In this document: in pieces, positions 22,118 to 33,886 of the stretch
Position numbering within the stretch: the first letter of the stretch is position 1
Layout: every line of letters starts with the position of its first letter
Assembly: GCA_007115705.1 (NCBI GenBank)
Contig: QXEO01001821.1
Coordinates: 620,001 to 684,000, forward strand
Source: Dactylis glomerata
Taxonomy: Eukaryota; Streptophyta; Magnoliopsida; Poales; Poaceae
Direction: 5' to 3'
Length of the DNA: 64,000 nucleotides
The notes under the pieces: generated by a model
The model's input: only the letters and a program-made list of their open reading frames with translations
Told to the model about the DNA's origin: nothing
Database searches by the model: none
Program-made: the position numbers and the translations under genes

Positions 22118-22340
22118 CCCACGGATCGGTTCCCAGCCAGTGAGGTCACCTTCTAGAAGATGAGATCGGACGGCCAGCGTTTAGCCACGTAGCACAGATG
22201 AACGGGCGCCGTTGCAAACGAAAGGATCCCACGGATCGGTTCCCAGTCAGTGAGCTCACCTTCTAGAAGAACAGATCGCACGGACCGGGTTGCGCCACGC
22301 TGTTAGAGGAACGGTCGAGGTTGGTCAACAGGGTTAGCGC
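22118..22340. repeat. 110-bp tandem duplication in the MULE
   Basis: Two adjacent units start with CCCACGGATCGGTTCCCAG at 22118 and 22228 and share a CACCTTCTAGAAGA block. They diverge toward their 3' ends. Confidence 0.75.
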
Positions 22341-22374
22341 GTTTTGAAATGTAGTCAACGTTATATTTCAAAAT

Positions 22375-23010
22375 TTGAAATCTTCAGTAGCTTCATATTT
22401 TAGTGAGGAACAAGGATCCGGGCTTAGTTATTCATTTCACTTTGCCAAAAATGTTTAAACGTTGGTCAAATGTTAGGTTTGACCAAATTCAAAATAATCA
22501 TAACAAATTCAAAAAAAATCCAAAAAATGAAAAACTTGCGCGCATAGTCTTATTATGTCATATACTAACGATTACAGTTGATAGATGAGGTATAGATATA
22601 TTGAAACGCAAATTTGATGTATCTAAGGTGATATCTCGAACTCTGTCGTACGAAGTCAAGGGTGAAGAGGAGTGGTTATGGGTTTGTAACATGAAAATTT
22701 CAAAAACCTCCCCAAAGCTTCATTTTGATGTGACTAAGAAGGATCCAGGCTTAGTTTTTCATTTTTATGTTTTAAATGTGTTTAAATGTTGGTCAAACCG
22801 AGGGTTTGACCAAAATACAAATATGCACAAAAAAATCAAACAAAATTCAAAAAATAAAAAACCGGTGCACATAGTCTTCTTATATCATATACTAACGGTT
22901 TAAGTGGATAAACAAGGTCTAAGTATATTGGAACAAAAAATGCATGTATATAATGTGATATCGCAATATATCGTATGAAGTCAAGTGTGAAGAGACCTAG
23001 GGTTCAACTA
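22375..23010. repeat. Two-copy tandem repeat, about 327-bp period
   Basis: Units are anchored by AAGGATCC at 22412 and 22739 and share GTTTGACCAAA, CATAGTCTT and TCATATACTAACG blocks in the same order. The look is that of a short satellite-like array. A fragment of the unit (34 bp, identical) also sits upstream at 22062-22095. Confidence 0.7.
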
Positions 23011-23474
23011 TAGTTTTATGAAATGACTCCATATTGGTCAAGGGCACTATATTAGTGTACTAGATGTTAACCCTAGAGTTTGAGGTCATTTGGAGAAGGT
23101 CGAAAAAATGGTTGGATTAGAAATGGGGCTGTTTGGGCTACCTTTGGGGCTCTTTTTTAGCTCATTTTGGAGAACCAATTGCATGTTGGAGATGTTTACC
23201 CTACCAAAAGGGTTAGGATTGTTCACAAAATGAGCATAGCAACAGAGAAATGACTTGGACGTCACGGTTAAGCCAAAATCCGATCAAAATATTTCAAATA
23301 TTTAGAGAAATTCATAATTTGGTTGAAATTTGGAGAAATTCAAAATTTGGGAACAAAGAGCGAACTTATAGTAAACATAGTGCATTCATGTTTACAATTA
23401 TTACACCAGTTTCATGCCTCGAAATACAAATATTACACATGTTTACAATTATTACATAAGTTTCATACAAGAAT

Positions 23475-26400
23475 TCACTTTGCACTCGATTTTCTCATCT
23501 TCTTACCACTTGATTGTGCCGGCACACCACACAAAACCCTCATGCTCTTCCTTTTCTTTGCGTCAGTAGCACTAGGACGCCGCACATGACGACCTAGAGC
23601 TAATTCTTTATCTTGTTTAGTTGACACCGCAACAGATGGCAGATTCAGTTCAGTTAGCATGACAGATTCAGTTTCAGTTTGCACTACATCATCCAAAATG
23701 GATTAAGTTTGCACCACTTCATCCAAAATGGATTCAGTTTGCACCACTTCATCCAAAATGGATTCAGTTTGCACCACTTCATCCAAAATGGATTCAGTTT
23801 GCACAGCATCATCCAAAATGGATTCAGTTTGCACCTGAACATCCATAACTGAATCTGATGGCACAACAGCATCCACAACTGAATCTGTTTGCACCACAAT
23901 ATCCTGCACACGTCTCTGTCTTCTATGACCATTTTGTCTCGGCCTTTTTGTAGGCCAGCAGTTATCAACAACAAGGGGTTCAAAAACAGAGGGCTCACTT
24001 GCACTCTTTGTTCTGAAATAATAAAGCAAAGTATTTTTGTTCAAACAGAGTTGCAGAATTTAAATAAAGGATCAAAATCTTGCACTTACTTTGGCTCCGG
24101 TTCTGGAGTGTATCGGCATTTGCGAGATCCAGCTCGATGACCAAGTTCTTCACACAACTTGCATCTATTTTTGTTCCCTTTTTGAGGCCGTTTTGGTTTC
24201 TCATCTTTTTCCCCCTCTTACTACTCCTACCTTTCTCAAACCAGGCCTTGAATCTGCTAACTCTAGGCCTTCCAGCCTTTCTTTTGGCAAGGGGGGGACA
24301 CATAGAGAATTCAAAATCCACTTCAGGCCACTGAGACTGATCTGTAAGTGCTGGTATGGGAGTTGCATAGGCAGCCTTGAATCTTGCTACTGAATAATAT
24401 TCATGCAGATAAGGGTGCATGTTTACCTTTGGTTTGGAAGCTAAGAAGAGTATGGCATGCTCACATGGTTTTCCAGTGTGTTGCCACTCCAGACAAGTGC
24501 ATTCATGCATTTCAGTGTTAACCACATGCCTCCTTCCAGTCTTGGTATCTCTCACTTCAGCTCCCCACAATGAAGATTTCTCAACTGCCAAGTGTGTAAG
24601 ATTTCTGCTCCTGTTAACCACTTGTTGTACCACTGCTGGAAGCTTATCCCCTTGCAAAGCATCACCTATTCTTCTCCTCAATTCCCACAACCTCATGATC
24701 ATGATCCTGATTTGGTCAACCATGTCATGCACAGGCAAGTCTTTCAAATCCTTCACCTTGTTGTTAAAACTTTCTGCCAGATTGTTGTTGATATGATCAC
24801 ACTTAATGGCAGTGTTAAACCCAGACCTATACCACAAAAGGGAATGGTATGCTTTCAGCCAGTGCTCAAAGTCAGGATCTGATGCAATAACCTTGGCAAG
24901 GTGATAAGCATGTGTCTGCTTAGAGTAAGATCTTGCAGCTGGCCACAGTCTCCCAAAATCTTCTCCTCTATGTTTCTTGATCACATTCATCCACATATGG
25001 CCAAAGCACTCCCTCTGTTCAGCATGTGGAAATACAGTCTTGACTGCATTTTCTAGCCCTTTGCAAGCATCTGTGTGTATAGACAAAGGAGAAACTGGCC
25101 CAATGCATCTTTTCAACTGCATCATGAACCATATCCATGAAGCCTCTGTCTCTAATTGAAACATGCCAATAGCAACTGGAAACATCCAGTTGTGTCCATC
25201 TAGAGCATTGCATGCTGCCAATTGGCCATTCCACTTCCCAGTCAAAAAAGATGAGTCTATACTCAAATATGGCCTACACCCAGCTTTGAAGCCATCAATG
25301 CAAGGCTTGAAAGCCATAAAAAAATTGGAGAAAAATACCTTGCCATCAGGTGCAACCTCAGTATCAATTTCTACAACACTGCCAGGTGATCTCTTCTCCA
25401 CCTCTGCCTTGAAACTATACAGAATCCTGAAGGTATTTGCCCAATCACCATATAATTCTTTCATTGCCTTCTGTTTTGCCTTCCACACTGTGGTATAATT
25501 CAGCTTAATAGGGTACTGCTTTTCCATGTCTATTTTCAGTTTCTTTGCAGTAGTGTTTGGTGTTTTGGCTAAAATTGGAGTGATCTTTTGTGCAACCCAG
25601 GCCTGTGAGGTCATGGTTGATACATTCTGTGAACTAGTAATACAAGTATGTTGATTTGGGATTTGATTAACCCTGACTGTACTTCCATCAGGTTGGCGTC
25701 TAGCAGAAATATACCACTTGCAAGGCTTGGCACCCCCATCATAGCCTCTGCACTTTGCATAAAATTTCTTTGTATCTGTCCACAGAGTCTTGGTGTCAAA
25801 CTCCCTTTTCACTGCATATGTCTTGAAACACATCCTAAACTCAGCCATGGTTGGAAAAAACTTTCCTACTTCTATTACAGGGTTGTCTCTGTCATATACA
25901 TTTACCATCTCATCACCATTTTCACCATCTACATCATCAGCAGCTTCCTTCATCAACTCTGGATCCACATCTTCAGAACCAGCAGCCTCATCCCTCTCCT
26001 GCTCCTTCTCCTTGTCCTTCTCCTTGTCCTTCTCCTTGTCCTTATCATGTACTGGAATTCCAAAAAAATTTGCCATCTCTGTGTCAGCTATTGGTGCAAT
26101 GACCAAGTCAGTACGCTCTTGCAGATCTACTAAATTCCAGTCCACAACAGCCACATTTGCAGTACCATCACAGCTTTCTTGTGCGTCATCAGCTAACACT
26201 GTCACTTCGGTTACAATGGGCATTATCTGTCTACTTGCAGCCCATTCATCATCTGCAATCTGCATAGCCAACTTTGATGGCACATATCCTACAACTGAAT
26301 CAGATTTCAGTTCAACCAGCTCGGCAAGAAATGTAGCACGTTTGCTTGTCCAGCCGTCTTGCCGATCGATTTCATCAACAAGCGCTTCGCCATCCTCCAT

Positions 26401-26595
26401 TCTCACATACTCACCCTTCCATTCTTCGAACCGTAGCAATGACACTTCTTGCTCTGGACCCCAAGCTACACTCTCTCCTAGTTTCTCCACAATATTCCTC
26501 ACCGCTTTCTCTTCTTGGTTCACTAGTTCTTGTGGATCGATCTCTGCAAATTCAACCTCCCAACTAACTACTCTGTCGTGCTCTATAGTCCTCAA
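23475..26595 (-). CDS. Mutator-like (MULE) DDE transposase, C-terminal tail broken
   Basis: One open frame of 866 codons covers the enzyme (26595-23995). Position 26595 is only the limit of the open frame; the first in-frame ATG is at 26400 and a 5' exon may exist. Residues below count from 26595. They show a DKEK repeat (184-198), a Mutator N-terminal DNA-binding domain (about 240-310), the catalytic triad D447, D509 and E608, a SWIM zinc finger (C699, C701, C711, H713) and an AT-hook-like AGRPR (774-778). An intron around 24005-24090 (donor near GTAAGTGC, acceptor TTATTTCAG) seems to join a final exon of VQTESILDE repeats and a basic C terminus ending at 23475; the exact junction phase is unresolved. 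A TAA at 23705-23703 interrupts that last exon and would remove about 77 residues, leaving the catalytic core untouched. The protein would cut and join the 43-bp ends in the nucleus. Confidence 0.9.
23695..23834 (-). repeat. 30-bp in-frame repeats in the transposase tail
   Basis: Five near-identical 30-bp units, plus more diverged ones toward 23890, encode the decapeptide VQTESILDEV. The units carry few differences, so the array probably expanded recently. The unit at 23703 holds the nonsense codon. Confidence 0.85.
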
Positions 26596-27193
26596 GCTAC
26601 CATCAGCTAGCTTCGCCTTAGATAGAAAAAATTTGACTGATATTTCGAAGCTACGCCGGTCACCTCCCCTGTTTCGACAATGGTGCGAAAATGTGACGAA
26701 TTGGAAGCGAACGAGCTCTAATCGACAGAAACATCAGCACGAGAGTGATGAAATACCTCGAGTTTGACTCTGCCGCCTCCATCTATTTCAGGGCGACACT
26801 CACTCTGCTCGGTTGCTGCCGCCGCTCGCCCGCCAAAATCTTGCTGCAAATCATGGGCGATTCGATCAGATTCGGGGCTGAATTCGGACGGGAATGCGAT
26901 TGGGTTTCGATTTCACTCACCACAGACGCCACAGAGCACGAATGCGCCGCCCAGGAGTACGACAGCTCCGCCGCCGGCGAGGGATCTGAGGGGCGCACTG
27001 TCGAGCTCGGACAGGGTCGGTCTGCTCGGTCGGTCGGTCGGGCAGGCTAGTTTGACTCAGCCGGGACGATGTGTGTGGGTCCCACCGCCACTTAACCTGC
27101 CCTAATACCGTTTCGTCGACGACGGTGTGCCCTGGCTATTTTGGTGTCCAATGCCGTCGTATCCTAGCTATTTCTGTAAAATATGTCGCACCA

Positions 27194-27236
27194 CAGCGAA
27201 TAGCGAGGTAAAACGTCGTCCCTGAGCTATTCGCCC
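27194..27236 (-). repeat. Right terminal inverted repeat of the MULE
   Basis: This is the perfect complement of 18983-19025. Further in lie two motif relatives on the minus strand, AATAGCTAGGATACGAC (27172-27156) and AATAGCCAGGGCAC (near 27140). Confidence 0.95.
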
Positions 27237-27245
27237 GCTATATTG

Positions 27246-28337
27246 TCACCAGTGTACTTGACGTTGCTGATTGCTTACTGATTTGGCACCCAGGGTTTAA
27301 ATGTTTGGAATAATTAAAAGTGGAACCTGTCATTTGGTAGCAGCTGGGAAGTTAACTGAAAGTGCTTGCTGATTACCATCACCGAAAAACCAAGTTTTGT
27401 CTCAAAAGAGATACTCAGATGAGATTTGTTTTCTTACCAATTGAGGCGATATGCATATTTTATTTCTTGGCCAAGCGAAATACCATGTTTAGAGTAAGAT
27501 TAACTCTCTATCAATCTACTGCCAACGTTGTATCCTTGAAAAATCTGCTGCCAACGCGTGCATGAAACATAAACTTAATCACTTGATATTTAAAGACTAG
27601 ATTTACATTGTCGAATTGTTTAGAAATGCCCTTAATAAGTGGGCATAGTCACACAAACTCAATTTTCCCATGGCTATTAGTCACTTGTCCTCTTTTTTTT
27701 TTCCTCCAAGTGATATTCGAACTTATGCAGCACTGATCTTTTTGGACATGGCGAAGCTGAAGCTAATGAATTTGGGGGTGTCTGACTCTTTTTGGATGGT
27801 TTTTCTGCCCGCCAAAGTTTAAAAATCCTAGAGAAGGAAATTACTATTTCTACTTGAACCATACATCTATTAGGATGTTTTGTAAGCCGAGACTATTTAC
27901 TACTACTGATCACATTAGAACTTAATATGCTCATGTTGCATGATTTGATTTACCAACCATCCTATTGTAGGTAATGCCATTTTGAGATTCAGGGTATATA
28001 TAGTGACGAAGACACCACTGCATGATTCTGAGCACATTAGAGCACGCGACATTGTCTAATGTGAAAACAGAGGCACAAAGTTGACATGCAACACAGTTGA
28101 TACCATTAGAGTCATGAGAAGCTTGCACGTGAGATGAGACAACATTACACGTACCTAAAGATTTGAAGCAACAACATTAGAAAGGTTTTGTGCAAAAGAG
28201 AAGGATGAGGAAACACGAGATTGAGAGGGTTCGTGCAGCCCCAAGAGATATAAAGCAGAGGACATGCAATACAATTTATCATGTCTATACCCATTGTTGT
28301 TGGATTATTCCGTAGCAACGCACGGGCATTTAGCTAG
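27246..28337 (+). other. Right part of the interrupted Helitron, no gene seen
   Basis: The sequence continues after the MULE target duplication. Only short ORFs are present. It ends in the Helitron hairpin and CTAG. Confidence 0.5.
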
Positions 28338-29460
28338 TAAGGTATACAATCTATGTAGGAAAACTAGCAATGTTTGTTCATCCTGCTTATAAGTACTTAC
28401 ATTTTTAGGAAAACTAGCAATGTTTGTTACATCTAAGCGCTCGAAATATTTTATGTGGAGGAAAATTATATTAGCATATATTTTTTCAGTTGAAACTCGG
28501 AGAGACATAGAGAGTCCTCTGTTAAACTTGCTAGTTCGAAGGCTGATCAGCAAGGGTTCACTATCTATATGTAAGATCTCTACCTTTTTTTCGTTCTGTT
28601 CATGAATCAGTGCATGTTATTATAAATGTGTTTAGGCCTTGTGATATATTATAGCTACTTAGTGACTCTAGATCAAATGAGGCTACATCTTTGGTCTACA
28701 TGCTTGGTGCCTATTCATGTTTTGTTCCAAGTAGTAGGCTTATTAAAAACGAAAGGGAAAAGGTTGAATTTAATTTGCTGTTAGAAAACAACAGAAGAGT
28801 TTCCTTCAGAAAAGAAACTATGTTTATTATCAATCTATTGTTGTTGGCCTAGGATTTATTTATACATTTTCCAAGAGTAAGAGACTGCTTTGTATGGTTT
28901 TTCCTACCAGGATTTCCATTTCAGATATATAAGTTACCATCATGCTGTTAACTTGGCTATTAATCATCTGAAACCACTTGCCTCTATTTGTAGTTGGTCT
29001 CTTGCATTAGATACTTACCAGACTATCTTATCCAAAGTCTATTGTTTCACAGGACCTTGCCAAGTTCACTGCATTAATATGTACCATGTATTTAGATGTC
29101 GTGGTGCTGACAAGTAAGGTATATTATTGTGGAGAATTCTAAAAGTTACCTCACACTGTAGCTTCAAAGTTTCTTGTGCATTTGTGAAGACTTAACACAA
29201 ATTTATTGTATTGTTTTGATAGGTATCTGCCAGCCTTTCTTAGATTTGGCACTTATATTGCTTCTGTTATAACCTGTGTTTGTAAGAATGAAATTCAGTA
29301 GCTTCTACTATTTTGTTTGCAGAATGTTTTCTAATTCCTATTCAGCTATTTGCATCTGTGTTTGTAACTTGAATCCCAGATGTGTGCATTTATTCCAGAT
29401 TTGAATACATTTCAGATATCATTGGATTACGTGCATGTATTACTGTCTATATTGCTTCTA
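28338..29460. other. Intergenic, no gene seen
   Basis: AT-rich DNA with short ORFs only. A 20-bp block AGGAAAACTAGCAATGTTTG occurs twice (about 28357 and 28407), a small local duplication. Confidence 0.5.
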
Positions 29461-29464
29461 AATA

Positions 29465-29891
29465 GATTGGAGTCACTTTGATAAAGTGTCCTAAAAAGAT
29501 TTTGGTTCACTTTTCCATAGTGCCCTCAAAACTTTTCGGGGCATCTTGCCAAAGTGCCCTCAAAACTTTTCAGGGCACTTTGCCAAAGCACCATAATAAC
29601 TTTTCGAGGCACTAATGACCAAGTGCCCTAAAAACTTTTCTAAGCACTTTGACCAAGTGCTATAAAAACTTTTTAGGGCACTTTGACTAAGTGCTCTAAA
29701 AACTTTTCTAGGGCACTTTGATCAAATGCCCTAATAACTTTTCAGGGCACTTAGTTTCAAATGCCCTAAAAACTTTTAGAGACACGAGTAAATTCGGCAC
29801 TTTTCTAAAATGCCCTAAAAAGTTTTTAGGGCATTTTTTAGAGATATTAGGGCACTTTGAAGTGCCCTTAAATATCAACCGTGACGTAGTG
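29465..29891 (-). mobile_element. CACTA-type terminus with subterminal repeat array
   Basis: Read on the minus strand, the sequence begins CACTACGTCACGG at 29891. It then carries about ten copies of a 30-40 bp unit related to AGTGCCCTAAAAACTTTT followed by AGGGCACTTTG. Both orientations of the AGTGCCC core occur, so the array can form many hairpins. A CACTA start plus an array of short subterminal repeats is the usual build of En/Spm-type ends. The opposite end and any transposase are not visible, so it may be truncated or non-autonomous. Confidence 0.6.
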
Positions 29892-29894
29892 CAA

Positions 29895-30927
29895 CTTGCG
29901 AGGATGTGTTTAGGCATGTTGGATAATCAGGCAATTTCATGATCAAATCAAGAATATAAAACAACTATAGAACTGGCACCGTGTGTTACTTGAGCAATCT
30001 AGAAGCATTACACAACATAATGAACAGAAACATGTTACATGTATCAGCAAAACATGTAATCACAAAACGTGTTTAACAATTCATGGTTGGTTGTCGACAA
30101 CGCTGGTGAAGATTAGCCAAAAATAAGACGATGAAGATTGCGTCCCATGGTACCATCCTATTTGGACACCAGACGACTCGTCATAAAGAACGCGAGCAGT
30201 CGCATGAAGCGCTTCCCAGCAACCTTATTCGCGCGGGCTCTGTCATACAAGATCAGAGTAAGAGGTTTCAGATGCATGCTCCCCCGTTTGACGGTGTATG
30301 CCGCTCTTGAGATGGAGTAGATGTGTGATGGTGATACCCACAAGTGTAGGGGATCGCTGAAATCTTCAATGGGAAGTATTACCAAAATCTATAGTTCGAC
30401 TCAAGGGAAGCAAACAAGAATATTAGCAAGACTTTGGCAATAGAGACGTCACTCTCAACCATACATGTATATCAATATTCTCAAAAGCAAGTTGTGATAA
30501 TAGCAGTTCAGAGAAAATAGTTGTTGTAGCAGTAAACAGTAACATCATATTTCCAGTTTTCACCGGAAAGGAAAACTTGTAACTTCAGAGATCAAAAGCG
30601 TGGGCATGAGATCACTAGCGAGGCGCTGCATGGATAAGATTGATCATATGATATAATCGACTCAAGTTCATCTCTAATTCCCTTTTTGTATGTAAGTGTA
30701 GGTGTATGTCCCAAATATAAGTATGCATACCAACAAGGAAAATTAGCGTACATCTACTGTCCAACCTGCCCGGATTCAACAGAAGCTATCGAGGGTCTAC
30801 AAATATTTAATGTCTACCCTTACGGATAGACCGGAACAATGCATTAACACTCCATGAACACAATATCCTCATACTAGATATGTCAACCATTGATATACCC
30901 ATCTGTCATCATGGGGGTCGCCGGATC
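29895..30927. other. Repetitive-looking flank of the Copia element
   Basis: No gene is supported. From about 30325 the text GATACCCACAAGTGTAGGGGA resembles the start of a common wheat-tribe repeat, but no pair of ends can be drawn. GGATC at 30923-30927 is the left target duplication of the Copia insertion. Confidence 0.45.
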
Positions 30928-32658
30928 TGTTGGAATTATGCCCTAGAGGCAATAATAAAGATGTTATTATTATAATTCTTGTTCATGATAATGTTTATAT
31001 TCCATGCTAGAATTGTATTAAGCGGAAACTTTAATACTTGTGTGGTTTATGAACAACACTGTGTCCCTAGTACGCCTCTATGGACTAGCTCATTGATTAA
31101 TGATGGTTAAGGTTTCCTAACCATAGACATGTGTTGTCAATTAATAATGAGATCATATCATTAGGAGAATGGTGTGATGGACAGACCCAAATAAAGCAGA
31201 GCAATTAGATCGTGTCATCGTGTTCATCTTTGCGAAGCTTTTTCTATGTCATGTATTGTATTCCTTAGACCATGAGATAATACAACTCCCTAGTATCGGA
31301 AGAAAGCTTTGAAGTCATCAAACGTCATCCTATGTGAGGGTGATAATAAAGGTGTCTCTCAGGTGATCGGAAAGTACTTGTTGGGTTGTATGTATCGAGA
31401 TGGAATTTGTCCCTCCCAAGTCGGAGAGATATACTTCGGGCCCACTCGGTAATCGATATCAACACCGCTTGCAAGCATGTGGTTAAGGAGTTAATCACAA
31501 AGTGATATCGGATTACGGAACGAGTAAAGTACTTGCTGTGAACGAGATTGAACTAGGTATGGCGATACCGATGATCAAATCTCGGGTGAGTAAAATATCG
31601 TGTGACGAAGGGAATACATATACGGGATTAATTGAATCTTGACATCGTGGTTCATTCGATATGATCATCGATGAATATGTGGGAGTCAATATGGGTTTCC
31701 AGATCCCGCTATTGATTATTGATAGAAGATCATGTCTGCATATTCTCGAACCCGTAGGGTCACACACTTAACGTGCATCGACGCTAGGATAGAATGGATA
31801 ATTGGTTTATGAGTTTTAGTTCGGAGTCTCGGATGAGATCCAGGACGTCACGAGAGGTTCCGGAATGGTCCGGAGAATAAGATTCATATAAAGGAAAGCA
31901 GTTTTTGGATTCCGGAAAGGTTTCGGAGTTTATCGGTATTGTACCGGAAGGTTCTAGAAGGTTCCGGAGTGGGACCAACGTGGGCCCACTTGACGGAGGC
32001 CTGCATGGGCCTAAGGGGAAGTGCCCTGGCCGCCCTGGGCCAGGCGCACAAGGCCCCTAAGGCCCAGCCGGCCAGCCCAAGGGGAAACCCTAAGGGAGTC
32101 TTCAAATAAGGAAGGGGGGGAAACTTGCCCCCCACTCTTCCTACTCCAAGTCGGCCAGGGTTTGGGGAGAGGCCAAGCTGGCCTTGGCCGGCCACCCCTC
32201 TATATATAGGGGGGCAAGGGCGCAGCCCTCTCTCACCCCAACCCAAACCCTAGCCGCCAACTGCTGCCCTCCCTCTCTCTCTCTCGCGACTGCGCGTAGG
32301 CGAAGCCCTGCCGCAGAAACTCTCCACCATAAGCACCACGCCGTCGTGCTGCCGATCCAATCTATCTCTCCACCATACTTGCTGGACCAAGGAAGGAGGA
32401 GACGTCGCTGCACCGCACGTGTGCAACTCTCGGAGGCGCCGCCACTTGCGGCGTAGGATCGGATCGGATCGCGAGGAGGAGACGGCGAGTACGACTACGT
32501 CAACCACGTTCTCTTGAACGTTTCCGCTGTGCGAATCTTCAAGGGTATGAAGATCTCATCTACCTCTCTCATTGATTACATCTCCTAGATTAGATCTTGG
32601 CTTTCTTGTTCGTTGCGTAGGAAATTTTTTTTGTTTTACTATGCTACGAAACCCTTCA
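30928..32658 (+). repeat. 5' LTR of the Copia element
   Basis: Runs from TGTTGG to CCCTTCA. A TATATATAGG box lies at 32201-32210 after a GC-rich block of GGCC-containing repeats. In BARE-1 this region holds the promoter, so transcription would begin shortly downstream. Confidence 0.95.
32201..32208 (+). promoter_or_regulatory. TATA box in the Copia 5' LTR
   Basis: TATATATA sits between CACCCCTC and GGGGGGCAAG. The identical copy in the 3' LTR begins at 39172. Confidence 0.6.
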
Positions 32659-32659
32659 G

Positions 32660-32671
32660 TGGTATCAGAGC
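32660..32671 (+). other. Primer-binding site, initiator tRNA-Met type
   Basis: TGGTATCAGAGC one base after the LTR matches the 3' end of plant initiator tRNA-Met, the usual primer of Copia elements. Confidence 0.92.
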
Positions 32672-33886
32672 CAGATCTATGCGTAGATGTGTTTCACGAG
32701 TAGAACGCAACATGTTTGTTGCGGGCGTTGATGTTTTCTGTTGCAAACCTCTTGTTGTGTATCTCTTATGGCGCGGTATAGTGAGATCGAAGCGGTCCAG
32801 GCCAACTTTACGCGACCACGTTCGCGAGACCGGCTCCGCACTTGACGTCTGGCTTGTTCCATACATGCGGCTGGTGGATGCCAGTTTCTCTCACTATAGT
32901 AGTCATGGGATTTACATCGGATGTTAGCAACCATAATATCACCGTTGTGGCTTTTCGTAGGTAAGAATCGTTCTTAGCTTGCTACTCCCATAAGCCACGT
33001 AAAACTTGCAACAACAAAGTAGAGGCGTCTAACTTGTTTTTGCAGGGAGTGTTTTGTGATATGGTATGGCCCAAGACATGATGTGTATGAATTGAGTTGT
33101 ATGCAATGATCATGTTTTGTAATCTTTCACGACTTGCATGTCGATGAGTTCACAACCGGCTGGAGCCATATGGTTGTCTTTATAATTGTGTATGACCTAC
33201 GTGTCAACTTCTTATACGCCATGTAATAGCTTTACTTTATCGCTAAATAGTTAGCAATAGTTGTAGTTGCTATTCGTGGTGGAGGCAATCATGGTGGAGT
33301 GATGGAGATCATGCCGGCGCGCACAAGATGGAGATCATGGCGCGGAGATTGGCTATACCATGTCACATAAAATTATATGCATGTGATGTTTATCATTTTA
33401 TGTATCTTATTTTGCTTAGATCGCGACGGTAGCATTATAAGATGATTCCTCACTTAAAAGATCAAGATAAAATTGTGTTCTCCCCTCGTATGCGCCGTTG
33501 CGAAAGTTCGTCGTTTTCAAGCACCTCGTGATGATCGGGTGCTATAAACTCTACGTTCACATACAACGGGTGCAAGCCAGTTTTGCACACGCGGAAAGTA
33601 CTTGGGTTTGACTTGACGAGCCTAGCATGTACAGACATGGCCTCGGAACACACGAACCGAAAGGTTAAACATGAGTCATATGAATGATATGATCGACACT
33701 GAGTTGTCCACCATTGAAACCACATCTCTTCTCGTGAAGATCGGATTAGGTGTGGTGAATTTGGATCGTGTTCACTAAACAACTTGAGGGATGTTGAATT
33801 TAGTGGGAGTTCATCTAGTAATTTGATTAAGTTGAACTAGTTATCATGAACATAGTCTAAATTGTACTTGCAATGTTGTAGATCAA
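32672..33886 (+). other. Copia leader, non-coding
   Basis: A 1.2-kb untranslated leader separates the primer site from the gag ATG. BARE-1 elements are known for a long leader containing packaging signals. No ORF of note is present. Confidence 0.7.

Larger units (their letters stand above)
18983..27236 (-). mobile_element. Complete Mutator-like element (MULE) with three gene units
   Basis: The two ends are perfect 43-bp inverted repeats starting GGGCGAATAGCTCAGG (18983-19025 and 27194-27236). The flanking 9 bp, GCTATATTG, are identical on both sides (18974-18982 and 27237-27245), the exact target-duplication length of Mutator elements. The element is 8254 bp. It carries a GRF-finger gene on the plus strand near the left end, an unknown 134-residue gene and the transposase on the minus strand. 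Intact ends and target duplication point to a fairly recent insertion. Confidence 0.95.
18236..28337 (+). mobile_element. Probable Helitron, plus strand, split by a MULE
   Basis: The inferred 5' end TCTTTACTATTGG follows A18235. The 3' end is clear: a CCGT...ACGG hairpin (28310-28325), then CTAG at 28334-28337, followed by host T. Without the nested MULE (18983-27236 plus one 9-bp repeat) the Helitron would be about 1.8 kb. It has no Rep/helicase ORF and includes a GC-rich block near 18535-18830 that could be captured exon sequence. The 3' end is well supported; the 5' end departs from the consensus at two bases and is less sure. Confidence 0.5.

Noticed and set aside
25790..26767. 325-codon plus-strand ORF
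   Set aside because: Ser/Thr-rich shadow of the transposase coding strand, covering its N-terminal half in antisense.
31884..32456. Overlapping ORFs around the Copia LTR TATA box, repeated at 38855-39427
   Set aside because: LTR promoter region; the frames exist on both strands because of GC-rich sequence and are duplicated with the LTR.
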